A stretch of 64,000 nucleotides of DNA from Cognatundibacterium aquatile (GCF_014699135.1 NZ_JACOFT010000001.1:868001-932000); one strand, 5' to 3'; positions 28,196 through 37,818 are shown, counted from the stretch's first letter. Program-made: numbers and translations. Notes: generated by a model not told the origin, from the letters alone.

Positions 28196-28899
28196 TGCAA
28201 TTGCTCCGCATTCCGGGTGTCGCCTTGCAACAGCATCAGCGCCGCATTCATGACCAAGGCCAGTGCAATCAAGACCATGCCGAGCGCAATGCCCTGCGCA
28301 AATTCACCTTTACTGGTTTCGAGAGCGATGGCCGTTGTGATGGTGCGGGTTTCACCGGCGATATTACCGCCCACCATCATGGCGCAGCCGACTTCCGATA
28401 AGACACGGCCAAAGCCATTGATCAGCGCCGCCATCACGCCGAAACGCACTTCATGCAGCACCGTCCACATTACCTGGCGGCGATTCGCGCCCAGCGTGAT
28501 CGCGGTTTCTGCCAGTCGAGGGTCGGCCGATTGCACCGCGCTCAGGGTGAATGCGGTCAGGACTGGAAACGCGATCACCGCCTGACCAGCAATGATGCCG
28601 GTCTGGCTGAACAACCAATGCCATGAGCCGAGCAAGCCCTGGCGGCTTAACAGCAGATACAACAATAAACCAATCAGCACCGTCGGCAGCGACAGGGCGG
28701 CCTGCACCAGCCAGATCGCGATACGGCGGCCAGGAAACGCGTGGCTCGCAATGGCATAGCCGAGCAGCAGCGCCGGCGGCGTTGCAAAGGCTAAACCGAC
28801 CAGTGAAGTTTTCAGCGATACCCAGACGATATTCCACAGCGTTTCATCGCCGCTGAACAAGAGGGAAAACGCGTCCTGAATCGCGATGCTGATATTCAT
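28192..28899 (-). CDS. tupB: ABC transporter permease, tungstate type
   Basis: A 235-residue inner-membrane permease with about five or six hydrophobic segments and the ABC-permease cytoplasmic loop (AETAITLGANRRQVMWTVLHE, an EAA-type motif). The stretch INGFGRVLSEVGCAMMVGGN is characteristic of TupB/WtpB-like permeases. No substrate-binding protein gene (tupA) lies next to it; panB is 9 bp upstream and the Trp-rich gene lies downstream, so the binding protein must be encoded elsewhere or be lost. Confidence 0.82.
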   Translation of the reverse strand: MNISIAIQDAFSLLFSGDETLWNIVWVSLKTSLVGLAFATPPALLLGYAIASHAFPGRRIAIWLVQAALSLPTVLIGLLLYLLLSRQGLLGSWHWLFSQTGIIAGQAVIAFPVLTAFTLSAVQSADPRLAETAITLGANRRQVMWTVLHEVRFGVMAALINGFGRVLSEVGCAMMVGGNIAGETRTITTAIALETSKGEFAQGIALGMVLIALALVMNAALMLLQGDTRNAEQLQ

Positions 28900-28908
28900 A
28901 AATTAAAA

Positions 28909-29721
28909 TCAGAAGCAGTGCTCTGGTCCGGGGAAAGACTGGTCTTTCACCGCCGCGACATATGCCGTCACTGCTGCATCAATACTGGTCTGACCTTCCA
29001 TGAAATTTTTCACAAAACGCGCTTTACGGCCAGGAAAGACACCGAGCAAATCATGCATCACCAACACCTGACCGGAGCAATCCGCACCGGCACCGATACC
29101 GATGGTCGGAATCGTCAATGCGTCGGTGACCTCTTTGCCGAGCGCGGCAGGAATCGCTTCCAGCACCAGCAGGGTGGCTCCGGCGGCTTGCACTGCGAGT
29201 GACTCTGCTTTAAGCAAATCGGCGGCGGCGGTGGTTTTACCCTGGACTTTATAACCGCCGAGCTGATGTACGGATTGTGGCGTCAGCCCCAGATGCGCGC
29301 AGACCGGAATCGCGCGCTCAGTTAAAAATTGTATGACTGGCAGCAACCAGGTTCCACCTTCGAGTTTCACCATCTGTGCGCCGGCCTGTATCAGCGGCAC
29401 GGCATTATTAAACGCCGCTTCCGGTGTGGCATAACTGCCGAACGGCATGTCGGCCACGATCAGTGCTTTCTGATTGCCGCGCGCAACGGAAGCGGTGTGG
29501 TAGGCAATGTCGGCAATCGTCACTGGCAGCGTGGATTGATGTCCTTGACAGACCATGCCAAGCGAGTCGCCGATCAGTAATATTTCGACACCGCATCTGT
29601 CCATCAATGAGGCAAAGCTGGCATCGTAGCAGGTCAGCATCGTGATTTTGTTGCCTTGCTCACGCATAGACATTAAGCCGGGAATGCTGACTGCTTTACG
29701 GTCTTGCAAATATTCCGCCAT
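28909..29721 (-). CDS. panB: 3-methyl-2-oxobutanoate hydroxymethyltransferase
   Basis: About 270 residues. It catalyses the first committed step of pantothenate (CoA) synthesis, adding the hydroxymethyl group of methylene-THF to ketoisovalerate. Signatures are [70 protein letters not shown] and [24 protein letters not shown] four codons upstream exists, but the ATG at 29721 has GGAG at 7 bases. panC is not adjacent. Confidence 0.96.
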   Translation of the reverse strand: MAEYLQDRKAVSIPGLMSMREQGNKITMLTCYDASFASLMDRCGVEILLIGDSLGMVCQGHQSTLPVTIADIAYHTASVARGNQKALIVADMPFGSYATPEAAFNNAVPLIQAGAQMVKLEGGTWLLPVIQFLTERAIPVCAHLGLTPQSVHQLGGYKVQGKTTAAADLLKAESLAVQAAGATLLVLEAIPAALGKEVTDALTIPTIGIGAGADCSGQVLVMHDLLGVFPGRKARFVKNFMEGQTSIDAAVTAYVAAVKDQSFPGPEHCF

Positions 29722-29784
29722 GTGTTTCTCCAAAGGTAAAGCTGTCAGGAGTTGTCGCTGACAGCGTCATCAGGCGCTTGCGTC

Positions 29785-30132
29785 CTAATTCCTGAAAATA
29801 AAATAAACCGCGCCGACCAGACATAAGCCAGCCCAGACGTAATCGAGTTTGAATGGTTGCCCCATATAGAACATCGCAAACGGCACGAATACGATCAGCG
29901 TCAGCGCTTCCTGCAAAATTTTGAGCTGCGCCAGACTGTACTGAGTGTAACCGATACGATTCGCCGGTACTTGCAGCAGATATTCAAACAGCGCAATGCT
30001 CCAACTGATCAGCGCGGCGATCCACCAGGTTTTGCTGGATAAATTCTTCAGATGCCCGTACCAGGCGATGGTCATGAAGACGTTTGACAGCGTTAACAAC
30101 CCGGCAGTTTGTACGATAACTGGTATTTGCAT
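29785..30132 (-). CDS. DUF486 small membrane protein (DMT superfamily)
   Basis: A 115-residue protein with about four transmembrane segments, matching the DUF486 family: LTLSNVFMTIAWYGHLKNL, WWIAALISWSIALFEYLLQV, PANRIGYTQYSLAQLKILQE and a final YVWAGLCLVGAVYFIFR. These relate to small multidrug-type half-transporters; no substrate is known. About 55-70 bp upstream of its start lies a copy of the TACT-G6 element. Confidence 0.9.
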   Translation of the reverse strand: MQIPVIVQTAGLLTLSNVFMTIAWYGHLKNLSSKTWWIAALISWSIALFEYLLQVPANRIGYTQYSLAQLKILQEALTLIVFVPFAMFYMGQPFKLDYVWAGLCLVGAVYFIFRN

Positions 30133-30151
30133 GGGAGTATCCCGTAAAAAT

Positions 30152-30205
30152 GGCTTAATGTCCTTGATTTTAAAGGGGCTTAAAAAATACTGGGGGGTGT
30201 ATATT
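30152..30205 (-). promoter_or_regulatory. Second copy of the TACT-G6 operator-like element
   Basis: TACTGGGGGGTGTA at 30188-30201, with GGCTTAATGTCCTT at 30152-30165. At the pmm/waaC site GGCTTCATGTCCTT (9565-9578) stands at exactly the same distance (36 bp) from TACTGGGGGG (9601-9610). Both copies face the same way relative to a leftward downstream gene. Shared sequence at both ends with a fixed spacing argues for one element of about 55 bp rather than a chance match. Confidence 0.6.
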
Positions 30206-30214
30206 TAAACCGAT

Positions 30215-30697
30215 TTAGCCCGCCGGTAACCTGAAAATAGCCTGCTGTGCGACCCCGGCGACAAATGTCTGTGCCGGCCCCTGACCGGGGATATCGATTT
30301 TCGCTGCGATTTCCAGCAGCGGTAGCAGCACAAATGCACGTTCTGTCATGCGCGGATGCGGCACGCTCAGTTGTGCTGTCGCGATCTGCTGATCCGCATA
30401 TAACAACAAATCCAGATCCAGCGTGCGCGGGGCGTTACGGTAAGGACGCTCACGACCAAATGCCTGCTCGATTTCCTGCAAGGCCAGCAATAAATCGTTA
30501 GCGCTGAGGCTCGTGGTGATGGCCGCCACGGCATTCACATAATCGTCACCGCTGGAATCGATTGGCGCGCTGCTGTACAGCGACGAGGCGCGTTGCAACT
30601 GCGTTGCCGGAATCTGGCCAAGGCGGGCGATGGCTTGCTGCACCGTATCCTGTGCTGCGCCCAGATTCGCACCGATACCGATGTAAGCCAGCATCAT
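30215..30697 (-). CDS. folK: HPPK, 2-amino-4-hydroxy-6-hydroxymethyldihydropteridine diphosphokinase
   Basis: A 160-residue folate-pathway kinase transferring pyrophosphate from ATP to the pterin. Signatures are AYIGIGANLGAAQDTVQQAI, IDSSGDDYVNAVAAITT, ERPYRNAPRTLDLDLLLYAD and LSVPHPRMTERAFVLLPL. Its start overlaps the pcnB stop by 4 bp, giving a pcnB-folK pair as in many betaproteobacteria. Confidence 0.96.
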   Translation of the reverse strand: MMLAYIGIGANLGAAQDTVQQAIARLGQIPATQLQRASSLYSSAPIDSSGDDYVNAVAAITTSLSANDLLLALQEIEQAFGRERPYRNAPRTLDLDLLLYADQQIATAQLSVPHPRMTERAFVLLPLLEIAAKIDIPGQGPAQTFVAGVAQQAIFRLPAG

Positions 30698-32061
30698 TCC
30701 TGCGCTGCCGCCTTGCGTGGCGCACGGCGCCGTGGTTTGCGTTTTTTTGCGGCACTGGCACCCGCCGGGGCTTTGGGTTTGCTGTTAATCAGGCGTTCAC
30801 GTTCATCGGCATCGCCATTGATGAAGGCAGTCCACCATTCGCCGATGTCAGCATCGATCTCGCCCGAGGCGCAACGCAGCAACAGGAAATCATAGGCCGC
30901 CCGCATGCGCTGATGTTCAAGCATTTTGTACGGCGTTTTGCCCACCCGCTTTTCGAAGCGCGGCTGCATCGCCCAGATGTCGCGCATATCGGCGCCGATT
31001 TTTCGTTGAATCGCGAGCGCATCTGTTTGCGTATTCAGCACATCATCTGCCGCCAGATGCAGTGCCGGAATCGGGAATTCGCCGGCAGCTTTATAGGCTT
31101 CCCATTTTTCCAGCACCTGATGCCACAACAGCGAGGCGAACAGGAAACTTGGTGAAACGCGTTTACCCTGTTGTATGCGTTCATCGGTATTCGCCAGCGC
31201 CAGCGTGATGAATTTCTCACCCATAGGCTGTTCCAACACCACGTCCAGCAAAGGCATCAGACCGTGATGCAGGCCTTCTTTGCGTAGTTCCTGCAGACAC
31301 GCCATGGCATGGCCGCTGGTCAGTAGTTTCAGCATTTCATCGAAGACGCGTGCTGCCGGCACGTTATTGATCAGCGGTGCCATCACCGCGATCGGTGCCT
31401 GCGTGGCTGAGTCTATCGTAAATTGTAATTTTGCGGCAAAGCGCACCACGCGCAGCATACGCACAGGGTCTTCGCGGTAACGCGCTTCCGGTACGCCGAT
31501 AATACGCAGGATTTTTTTACGGATATCTTTGATGCCGCCGTGGTAATCGAGCACCGTTTGCGAGGCCGGATCGTAGTACATCGAATTGATGGTGAAATCG
31601 CGCCGCGCCGCATCTTCGTGCTGCTCGCCAAAGGTGTTGTCGCGCAGCACGCGGCCATGTTCATCCTTTGGTGCTGCATCGTTGGATGGGCCGCGGAAGG
31701 TCGTGACTTCAAGCAGATCCTGACCGAACATCACGTGCACGATCTGGAAACGACGGCCGATGATAAAGGCGCGCCGGAACAGGCGTTTGACTTGTTCTGG
31801 CGTGGCGTTGGTGGCGATGTCAAAATCTTTCGGTTTCACACCAGTCAGCAGATCGCGCACGGCACCGCCAACGATGAATGCTTTGAAACCATTGTCCTGC
31901 AAAGTCTGCGTCACGCGAATCGCATTCGCCGACACCAGTTGCGGATTGATGCCATGCTCTTTCGCGCTCAGCACAGTTGGCTTGCGATTGCTGACGGCAG
32001 CTACGGTAGCTTCCGGGACGCTTTTCACGCCGAGTATTTTGCGAATAAATTTCTTGATCAT
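30694..32061 (-). CDS. pcnB: Poly(A) polymerase I
   Basis: About 455 residues of the class II nucleotidyltransferase/tRNA-nucleotidyltransferase family that adds 3' poly(A) tails to RNA and so speeds decay. The catalytic part shows FIVGGAVRDLLTGVKPKDFD with the two acidic metal ligands, then FRRAFIIGRRFQIVHVMF and RRDFTINSMYYDP. The C-terminus is strongly basic (KKRKPRRRAPRK), as in PcnB rather than CCA-adding enzymes. The ATG at 32061 overlaps the preceding HAD gene's stop (ATGA); a start at 32091 would only lengthen the overlap. Confidence 0.93.
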   Translation of the reverse strand: MIKKFIRKILGVKSVPEATVAAVSNRKPTVLSAKEHGINPQLVSANAIRVTQTLQDNGFKAFIVGGAVRDLLTGVKPKDFDIATNATPEQVKRLFRRAFIIGRRFQIVHVMFGQDLLEVTTFRGPSNDAAPKDEHGRVLRDNTFGEQHEDAARRDFTINSMYYDPASQTVLDYHGGIKDIRKKILRIIGVPEARYREDPVRMLRVVRFAAKLQFTIDSATQAPIAVMAPLINNVPAARVFDEMLKLLTSGHAMACLQELRKEGLHHGLMPLLDVVLEQPMGEKFITLALANTDERIQQGKRVSPSFLFASLLWHQVLEKWEAYKAAGEFPIPALHLAADDVLNTQTDALAIQRKIGADMRDIWAMQPRFEKRVGKTPYKMLEHQRMRAAYDFLLLRCASGEIDADIGEWWTAFINGDADERERLINSKPKAPAGASAAKKRKPRRRAPRKAAAQE

Positions 32062-32735
32062 TGTTTGTCGAACAGCTGGATTTGAGGCCATCCTTTTGCC
32101 AGCGCATGTGCGCTCAACCTGGCATTCGGATTGGTGGCGACAGGATGTGTCACGACCTCGAGTAAAGGGATATCGTTATGGGAGTCGCTGTAAAAATGGC
32201 TGCTGCCAAAATCGCTGAGTTGTTTTTCTTGTTTTGCTAACCAGTCCTGTAAATGGATGACTTTGCCGGCGCCCGAAGTTGGCACGCCCAGCAGTTTACC
32301 AGTGATATTGTTGGCGGCATCGAGCTCAGGCTCGGCAGCCAGTAAATGCGGTACTCCTAATGCCTGTGCAATCGGGGCGGTGACAAAGCGATTGGTCGCC
32401 GTGATAATCGCGATCAGGTCTTCCTGATCCTGATGTTTTTTCAGTAAATCAAACGCGGCCGGTAACAAGGCAGGCTGTATGACTTCCTGCATGAACTGCT
32501 GATGCAGCTCGTCGATTTTCTTGCGTGGAAATTGTGCCAGCGTGCCGAGTGCAAATTCCAGATACTCCACCGGATCCAGAGTGCCTGCCTGATATTGTGC
32601 AAAAAAATCGGCATTCCGTTTGGCAAATGCTTCGGCATCGACCGCGCCGACGCGGCATAAAAATTGGCCCCATTCATAATCGGAATCGATAGGAATCAGG
32701 GTGTGGTCGAGATCAAATAAAGCAATATTAGGCAT
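32058..32735 (-). CDS. HAD-IB family phosphatase (SerB/CicA-like)
   Basis: A 225-residue HAD hydrolase with the catalytic DLDHTL motif at the N-terminus (ALFDLDHTLIPIDSDYEW), the Thr motif in AIITATNRFVTAPIAQALGV, and the late SDSHNDIPLLEVV metal site. The pattern fits subfamily IB, which contains phosphoserine phosphatase and the CicA-like proteins. The physiological substrate cannot be assigned. Coupled to pcnB by a 4-bp overlap, and 17 bp after the hda stop. Confidence 0.88.
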   Translation of the reverse strand: MPNIALFDLDHTLIPIDSDYEWGQFLCRVGAVDAEAFAKRNADFFAQYQAGTLDPVEYLEFALGTLAQFPRKKIDELHQQFMQEVIQPALLPAAFDLLKKHQDQEDLIAIITATNRFVTAPIAQALGVPHLLAAEPELDAANNITGKLLGVPTSGAGKVIHLQDWLAKQEKQLSDFGSSHFYSDSHNDIPLLEVVTHPVATNPNARLSAHALAKGWPQIQLFDKQ

Positions 32736-32752
32736 GCTGTTGTATTCCGGAT

Positions 32753-33427
32753 TCAGGGCTGTTGTTGCAGCATCAGTTCACGCAGGAGCGGCAAGGTAAT
32801 CGGGCGCTTGGTGACCAGCGAATAATGATCGAGCTGATCCAGCATCGCGGTTAATGAACTCATGTCGCGCCGGTAGTGCGTGATCAGATAGGGTAACACG
32901 CCTGTCGATAACTGGATGCCGCGTGCCTGCGCAGCACGTTCCAAGGCGTCTATCTTATCTTCGTCGGTGAGTTCATGGAGCTGATAAATCAGGCCCCAGC
33001 CAAAGCGGGTACGTAAATCATCGCGCACATTCAAGATCATCGGCGGATGGTTGCCTGCTGCCACCAGAAAACCGCCGCGTGCCCGGGCTTCATTAAACAG
33101 ATTGAACGCCGCAATCTGGTTCAGTGGCGATAATTGTTCGCAGTCGTCAAGCAGGTACAGGCTGACTTCATCGCTGAAATCAAATGCTTCTTCTGGTGCA
33201 TTGGCGGGGATGTAGCGGGAATCCGGATGATCTGCGAGGGCGTGCAGCAGATGGGTTTTACCCGCACCGGCTTCACCCCAGATATAGACCGAGCGCTCAC
33301 CATACTGACTCGCAATGCGCTGTGAGAATAAACCCAGCAATTGCGCCAGTTCGGCATTTTGTCCGACCACAAAGGTAGCAAGGGATGGCAGCTTTTGCGC
33401 ATCCAGATCGAGTAAAAGTTGCCTCAT
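32753..33427 (-). CDS. hda: DnaA regulatory inactivator Hda
   Basis: A 224-residue AAA+ protein like the central part of DnaA. It shows Walker A (WGEAGAGKTHLLHAL), Walker B (LYLLDDCEQL), and RTRFGWGLIYQLHELTDEDK carrying the arginine region. An N-terminal clamp-binding-type peptide is present (QLLLDLDAQKLPSLATF). It is expected to promote ATP hydrolysis on DnaA after initiation together with the sliding clamp. It overlaps the permease gene by 4 bp (ATGA). Confidence 0.93.
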   Translation of the reverse strand: MRQLLLDLDAQKLPSLATFVVGQNAELAQLLGLFSQRIASQYGERSVYIWGEAGAGKTHLLHALADHPDSRYIPANAPEEAFDFSDEVSLYLLDDCEQLSPLNQIAAFNLFNEARARGGFLVAAGNHPPMILNVRDDLRTRFGWGLIYQLHELTDEDKIDALERAAQARGIQLSTGVLPYLITHYRRDMSSLTAMLDQLDHYSLVTKRPITLPLLRELMLQQQP

Positions 33428-34509
33428 GGCTGGCGATAAAAAGGACTGTTCAGGTAAGAGCTGCGTATATGTTTGACGGCTACCGAGATAATTGCCGACG
33501 CTGGTAAGGCAACCAGAATGCCGATGAAGCCAAATAACTGACCAAACGCCATCAGCGCAAAAATGACCGTCAGCGGATGCAGGCCGATGCGTTCACCGAC
33601 CAGACGTGGCGTCAGTATGAATGATTCAAAAAATTGTCCGAAGCCATAAATAATGCCGACGTAAATTAATCCGCTCAGATCGTTAAATTGTAAGACCGCG
33701 CCGATCAGGGCGAGCGCCAGTCCTATGCCGTAGCCGAGATAAGGAATAAACACCAGAAAGCCAGTGATGATGCCGACGGGCAGCGCCAGATCGAAACGGG
33801 CGATGCTCAGTGCGATTGCATAATATGCAGCGAGCACGATCATCACCAGAATTTGTCCGCGCAAATACTGGGCAAGAATATCGTCAACCTCATTCACGGC
33901 ATTGTTCGCTCCATGCACCCAGCGGCGCGGGATGAAATGCGCGATCCTGTGGATCAGCGGGTGCCAGTCCAGCAACAGATAAAACAGCACTATCGGAATC
34001 AGTAATAAATTCGCCAGCAGACCGAGCAGGGCGGTGCCGCCAACGCGTATCGATGACAAAACCGCCTTACCGATGACGTCACCGCTGCCAGCCATTTGCT
34101 CGGTCAGCAAGGCTTTAATTCCGGTACTGTCCAGGCGTATCGTGAATCCGTAATGCGCCAGAAACGGCGAAATCACCTGATCGAATTTGTCAAAAAAACG
34201 CGGTATCTGTTCTTGTAACTGCGGCGCTTCTTTTTGCAGGATAGGCACGATAATCAATACCATCGCCAATGCTGCAGCGATGACGAAAATAATCAACAGC
34301 GTGGCTGCCACTGTGCGCGGCAGACGCAGATTTTTGTATCGCAGCGCACACAGTTTATCGACCCAGGGGTTGAGTACGTACGCGAGTATCGCGGCGACGA
34401 TGAATGGCATTAACACCGGACCCAGCAACGACAGCAATAGCAGGAACGCTGCACCGACGAGGATCCAGAGTAGGGATTGCTTTTGTTCTGGCGAAAAAGA
34501 AAATGGCAT
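33424..34509 (-). CDS. AI-2E/PerM family permease
   Basis: About 361 residues and some seven or eight membrane segments (for example LLWILVGAAFLLLLSLLGPV) with the family's long amphipathic middle region (QLQEQIPRFFDKFDQVISPF) and the conserved FLVFIPYLGYGIGLALALIG plus late LVGERIGLHPLTVIFALMAF. Members include PerM and proposed autoinducer-2 exporters; the function here is unassigned. A TTG at 34572 would add 21 residues, but the ATG at 34509 better fits. purM is divergent across about 150 bp. The order perM-hda-HAD-pcnB-folK is typical for the group. Confidence 0.88.
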   Translation of the reverse strand: MPFSFSPEQKQSLLWILVGAAFLLLLSLLGPVLMPFIVAAILAYVLNPWVDKLCALRYKNLRLPRTVAATLLIIFVIAAALAMVLIIVPILQKEAPQLQEQIPRFFDKFDQVISPFLAHYGFTIRLDSTGIKALLTEQMAGSGDVIGKAVLSSIRVGGTALLGLLANLLLIPIVLFYLLLDWHPLIHRIAHFIPRRWVHGANNAVNEVDDILAQYLRGQILVMIVLAAYYAIALSIARFDLALPVGIITGFLVFIPYLGYGIGLALALIGAVLQFNDLSGLIYVGIIYGFGQFFESFILTPRLVGERIGLHPLTVIFALMAFGQLFGFIGILVALPASAIISVAVKHIRSSYLNSPFYRQP

Positions 34510-34663
34510 TTTCAGATGGTGTGCTTGCAAATAAGTTGTCGGCTTGTTACGTATCGCCCAAATATAGGTCAATACGCAGTCATTTTGTTAAAATAGCGGT
34601 TTTGCCGGAGTTTTCTGGCAATTTTCCTATTTTACCGCCTCAAGCCCCCTACTGACGAATATC

Positions 34664-35707
34664 ATGAGCACTTCTACCCCTGTTTCTCTCTCTTACGCCG
34701 ACGCCGGTGTCGATATGGTTGCTGGCGACGCGTTGGTCGATGCAATCAAGCCTTTTGCAAAACGCACGATGCGCGAAGGCGTCATGGCCGGTATCGGTGG
34801 TTTTGGCGCGATGTTTGAAGTCAGCAAAAAATTCAAAGAGCCTGTGTTGGTCTCAGGCACCGATGGCGTCGGTACCAAGCTGAAGCTGGCATTTCACCTC
34901 AACAAACATGACACGGTCGGTATCGATCTGGTCGCGATGAGTGTCAACGATATTCTGGTGCAGGGCGCTGAGCCTTTGTTCTTCCTCGATTATTTCGCCT
35001 GCGGCAAACTCGATGTGGCGGCCGCCACGGACGTGATCAAAGGCGTGGCTTTCGGTTGCGAACAAGCTGGCTGCGCACTGATCGGTGGCGAAACTGCTGA
35101 AATGCCTTCCATGTATCCGGATGGCGAATACGATCTGGCCGGCTTTGCGGTCGGTGCGGTTGAAAAATCTAAAATCATCGACGGCAGCAAAATTCAACCG
35201 GGCGACGTGATTCTGGGTCTGGCTTCTTCCGGTATTCATTCAAACGGTTTTTCTCTGGTGCGCAAAATCATCGAAGTGGCTAAACCTGACCTGAATGCAG
35301 ATTTCCACGGACGCAGCCTGGGCGATGCACTGATGGCACCGACACGTATTTACGTGAAACCTTTGCTGGCGCTGATGGAGTCGCTGGAAGTGAAAGGCAT
35401 GGCACACATTACTGGTGGTGGTCTGGTCGAGAATGTACCTCGCGTGCTGGGTGACAAACTGACTGCGGTCCTGCATAAAGATGCGTGGACTCTGCCGCCA
35501 TTATTCACATGGCTGCAACAACACGGCGGTGTGGCAGATGCCGAAATGCATCGTGTATTCAACTGTGGTATCGGCATGGTGGTGATTGTGTCTGCTGAAA
35601 ACGCAGATGCAGCGATGGCACAACTGAGCGCCGCTGGCGAATCGGTTTATCGTATCGGTGAAATTCGTGCCCGCGAAGGCAATGAACATCCGACTATCGT
35701 TGTTTAA
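34664..35707 (+). CDS. purM: Phosphoribosylformylglycinamidine cyclo-ligase (AIR synthetase)
   Basis: A 347-residue ATP-dependent enzyme of purine synthesis making aminoimidazole ribotide from FGAM. Signatures are [86 protein letters not shown] and [15 protein letters not shown]. It is normal in length, monocistronic and divergent from the permease gene. Confidence 0.98.
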   Translation: MSTSTPVSLSYADAGVDMVAGDALVDAIKPFAKRTMREGVMAGIGGFGAMFEVSKKFKEPVLVSGTDGVGTKLKLAFHLNKHDTVGIDLVAMSVNDILVQGAEPLFFLDYFACGKLDVAAATDVIKGVAFGCEQAGCALIGGETAEMPSMYPDGEYDLAGFAVGAVEKSKIIDGSKIQPGDVILGLASSGIHSNGFSLVRKIIEVAKPDLNADFHGRSLGDALMAPTRIYVKPLLALMESLEVKGMAHITGGGLVENVPRVLGDKLTAVLHKDAWTLPPLFTWLQQHGGVADAEMHRVFNCGIGMVVIVSAENADAAMAQLSAAGESVYRIGEIRAREGNEHPTIVV

Positions 35708-35824
35708 GCGTAGAACTTATGCAACGCCCAAGCGGCGTTATGGCCACTGACCCTACATTGGCACTGTCTGCGCCGCTATCCCTTGCCCGGATAAATTGCG
35801 TCAGTTTTGAATCAAACAAAAGGT

Positions 35825-35856
35825 AAATCAGGGAGATAGTTTTAGTCCCTGATTTT
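35825..35856 (+). terminator. Intrinsic terminator after purM
   Basis: AAATCAGGGA (35825-35834) pairs with TCCCTGATTT (35846-35855) around an 11-base loop and ends in TTTT. It lies about 120 bp after purM. Confidence 0.75.
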
Positions 35857-35971
35857 CCTTGATTTAATAAATTTAATAATCAACTTGCTCATTTTTAATT
35901 AATTAACTTACACTTTATTTGCTGTTGTTCGGTGCAGAATCTGAAACTGGATTTTGTTAAAGACCACTTAA

Positions 35972-37396
35972 ATGTTAATTAAAATGAGAAAAATAATTTC
36001 ACTGAGCTTGTTGAGTATTCTGGCCGCATGTGGTGGTGGAGGCGGTAACAGTGGTGATAGCACCACTACGCCACCGGGTAATTCAGGTTTTCCGCCATCT
36101 TCCACGCTGGCAAATCTTTGTGCTAATCCCCGCGCTAATACTAGCGATCGTCAGGGGACCGTCGAGAACGAAAAATCTTATTTACGTTCGTTTGTCGACG
36201 AAACTTATCTCTGGTACGCCGATATACCTTCCAATATCGTGGCTGCAAATTATGCGACGCCGCAACTCTATTTTGATGTGCTGAAAACAAACGCCAAGAC
36301 TAATTCTGGCGCAAGTGTTGATCAGTTTCACTGGTCGCAGACCACCGCATCCTGGAATGCGTCGTCATCAGGTATTGCGCAGGATTACGGCATTAAATGG
36401 ATGGTAAAAGGTACGGCTCCGTCATTCATCCTTCTTGCAGCGGATGTTGCACCTGGTTCGCCCGCTGCATTGGCGGGGATCAAGCGCGGCGATGTTATTA
36501 CTTCGATTGATGGCGTGCCTGTCGGCATTGCAGATCTGAGTGAGATCCTCTCTCCGACTAAAGTGGTGGCGCATCAATTAGGGTTCAACGGTGCCGCAGA
36601 GATTAGTCTGACTCCTGCGACCTATTCGACGTCAACAGTGTTGAATGTGAAGACTATTCCAACGGCATTCGGTACGGTTGGCTATTTCACGTTTGATACA
36701 CATATCGCGAAATCCGAAGCGGAGTTGATTGCCGCCATCAAGCAACTGAAAGCTGCGAACGTTACGGATCTGGTCATCGATCTGCGTTACAACGGCGGTG
36801 GCCTTTTGTATGTTGCGAGTCAACTGGCATATATGATTGCCGGACCAACTACGACAAACGGACAGATATTTGAAAAGCTGACTTACAACGACAAGCTCGC
36901 TGCAAAAAATACGGTGTATCCGTTCTATGCGGTCACGACGGCGAACGAGCAGCTTCCATATCTGGGTTTAAAACGTGTCACCCTGCTGGTCACACGGAAT
37001 ACCGCTTCCGCAAGCGAATCGATTATTAACAGTTTGCGCGGAGTCGATGTCGCAGTTGATCTGATCGGCGATCTGACACGCGGTAAGCCTTATGGTTTCG
37101 TTCCTCAGGACAATTGCTCGTACACCTATTTCGCGATTCAGTTTAAAGGTGTGAATCAAAAAGGATTTGGCGATTATGCTGACGGCTTTTCACCGACCTG
37201 CAAAGCGTCCGACGATGTCACTCATCTGCGTGGCGACGCAAATGAAACGATGCTCAAAACGGCTTTATCTTATCGTCAGACAGGTTTGTGCCCGGCTAAT
37301 TCTGCTGGTGCCAATGTGCTTGGTGCCGAGCCCGGTTATGAGTTGATACGTCCGGCAAGTCAGGAAATGCGTATTCTCGCGGCGATGCCACACTGA
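35972..37396 (+). CDS. S41 family peptidase, lipoprotein
   Basis: A 474-residue C-terminal-processing-type protease. The N-terminus (KIISLSLLSILAACGGGGG) is a lipobox with Cys followed by a Gly-rich linker, so it should be attached to a membrane on the periplasmic side. A PDZ domain lies near residues 145-190 (VAPGSPAALAGIKRGDVITS), then the peptidase core with VTDLVIDLRYNGGGLLYV. The catalytic Ser is in TASASESIINSLRG (near 346) and the catalytic Lys in RGKPYGFVP (near 371). The ATG at 35972 or the one at 35984 may be used. It overlaps the next small lipoprotein gene (TGATG), so the two are likely co-translated. Confidence 0.88.
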   Translation: MLIKMRKIISLSLLSILAACGGGGGNSGDSTTTPPGNSGFPPSSTLANLCANPRANTSDRQGTVENEKSYLRSFVDETYLWYADIPSNIVAANYATPQLYFDVLKTNAKTNSGASVDQFHWSQTTASWNASSSGIAQDYGIKWMVKGTAPSFILLAADVAPGSPAALAGIKRGDVITSIDGVPVGIADLSEILSPTKVVAHQLGFNGAAEISLTPATYSTSTVLNVKTIPTAFGTVGYFTFDTHIAKSEAELIAAIKQLKAANVTDLVIDLRYNGGGLLYVASQLAYMIAGPTTTNGQIFEKLTYNDKLAAKNTVYPFYAVTTANEQLPYLGLKRVTLLVTRNTASASESIINSLRGVDVAVDLIGDLTRGKPYGFVPQDNCSYTYFAIQFKGVNQKGFGDYADGFSPTCKASDDVTHLRGDANETMLKTALSYRQTGLCPANSAGANVLGAEPGYELIRPASQEMRILAAMPH

Positions 37397-37767
37397 TGAG
37401 ATATCAGCTTACTTTTGCCGTTAGTATTCTGATGCTGTCGGCATGTCAGTTCACTGCTGCTTCCCCTGATAAAGCGGCAGTGTTGCTGGCCTCCGATCCT
37501 GTAGTGATGCAGGAGTTAGGTGCTGCCATCAGCAGTATGAGCGGCTTTTCTGAAGTCACTTTATCTGCTTCTGATTTCATGCAAAGCAGCGAAGTGATCA
37601 TTGAGCGCAAACATCAGACGAACCAGCATGGTGAGCTGATACAAGGGCGTGATCTGGAAATACCGCATCGCTTCAGGCTAGAGACGAATGGAACGCAATG
37701 CTGGCTGGTTCATCTGAACTCGGGACAACGTCGCCTTTTGAATGCAGCCCGCTGTCAGGTGAAATAA
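37396..37767 (+). CDS. Small putative lipoprotein of unknown function
   Basis: A 123-residue protein starting MRYQLTFAVSILMLSACQF, which is a lipoprotein signal with Cys near residue 17. The rest is soluble and has two further Cys (GTQCWLVHLNSGQ and AARCQVK) that could form a disulfide. I do not recognise the family. Its ATG overlaps the stop of the S41 protease gene, suggesting a periplasmic partner or inhibitor of that protease; this is inference only. Confidence 0.7.
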   Translation: MRYQLTFAVSILMLSACQFTAASPDKAAVLLASDPVVMQELGAAISSMSGFSEVTLSASDFMQSSEVIIERKHQTNQHGELIQGRDLEIPHRFRLETNGTQCWLVHLNSGQRRLLNAARCQVK

Positions 37768-37782
37768 ATCAGGTAATGAAAA

Positions 37783-37818
37783 CATCAACTTCCGCGCATC
37801 TCCGGCCGGAAGTTGATG
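37783..37818. other. Perfect 12-bp hairpin between the lipoprotein gene and tag
   Basis: CATCAACTTCCG (37783-37794) pairs with CGGAAGTTGATG (37807-37818) around 12 bases. It is 15 bp past the lipoprotein stop and 42 bp before tag. It lacks a U-run on the plus strand, so it may be a U-less or Rho-assisted terminator for the protease operon. Confidence 0.55.
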
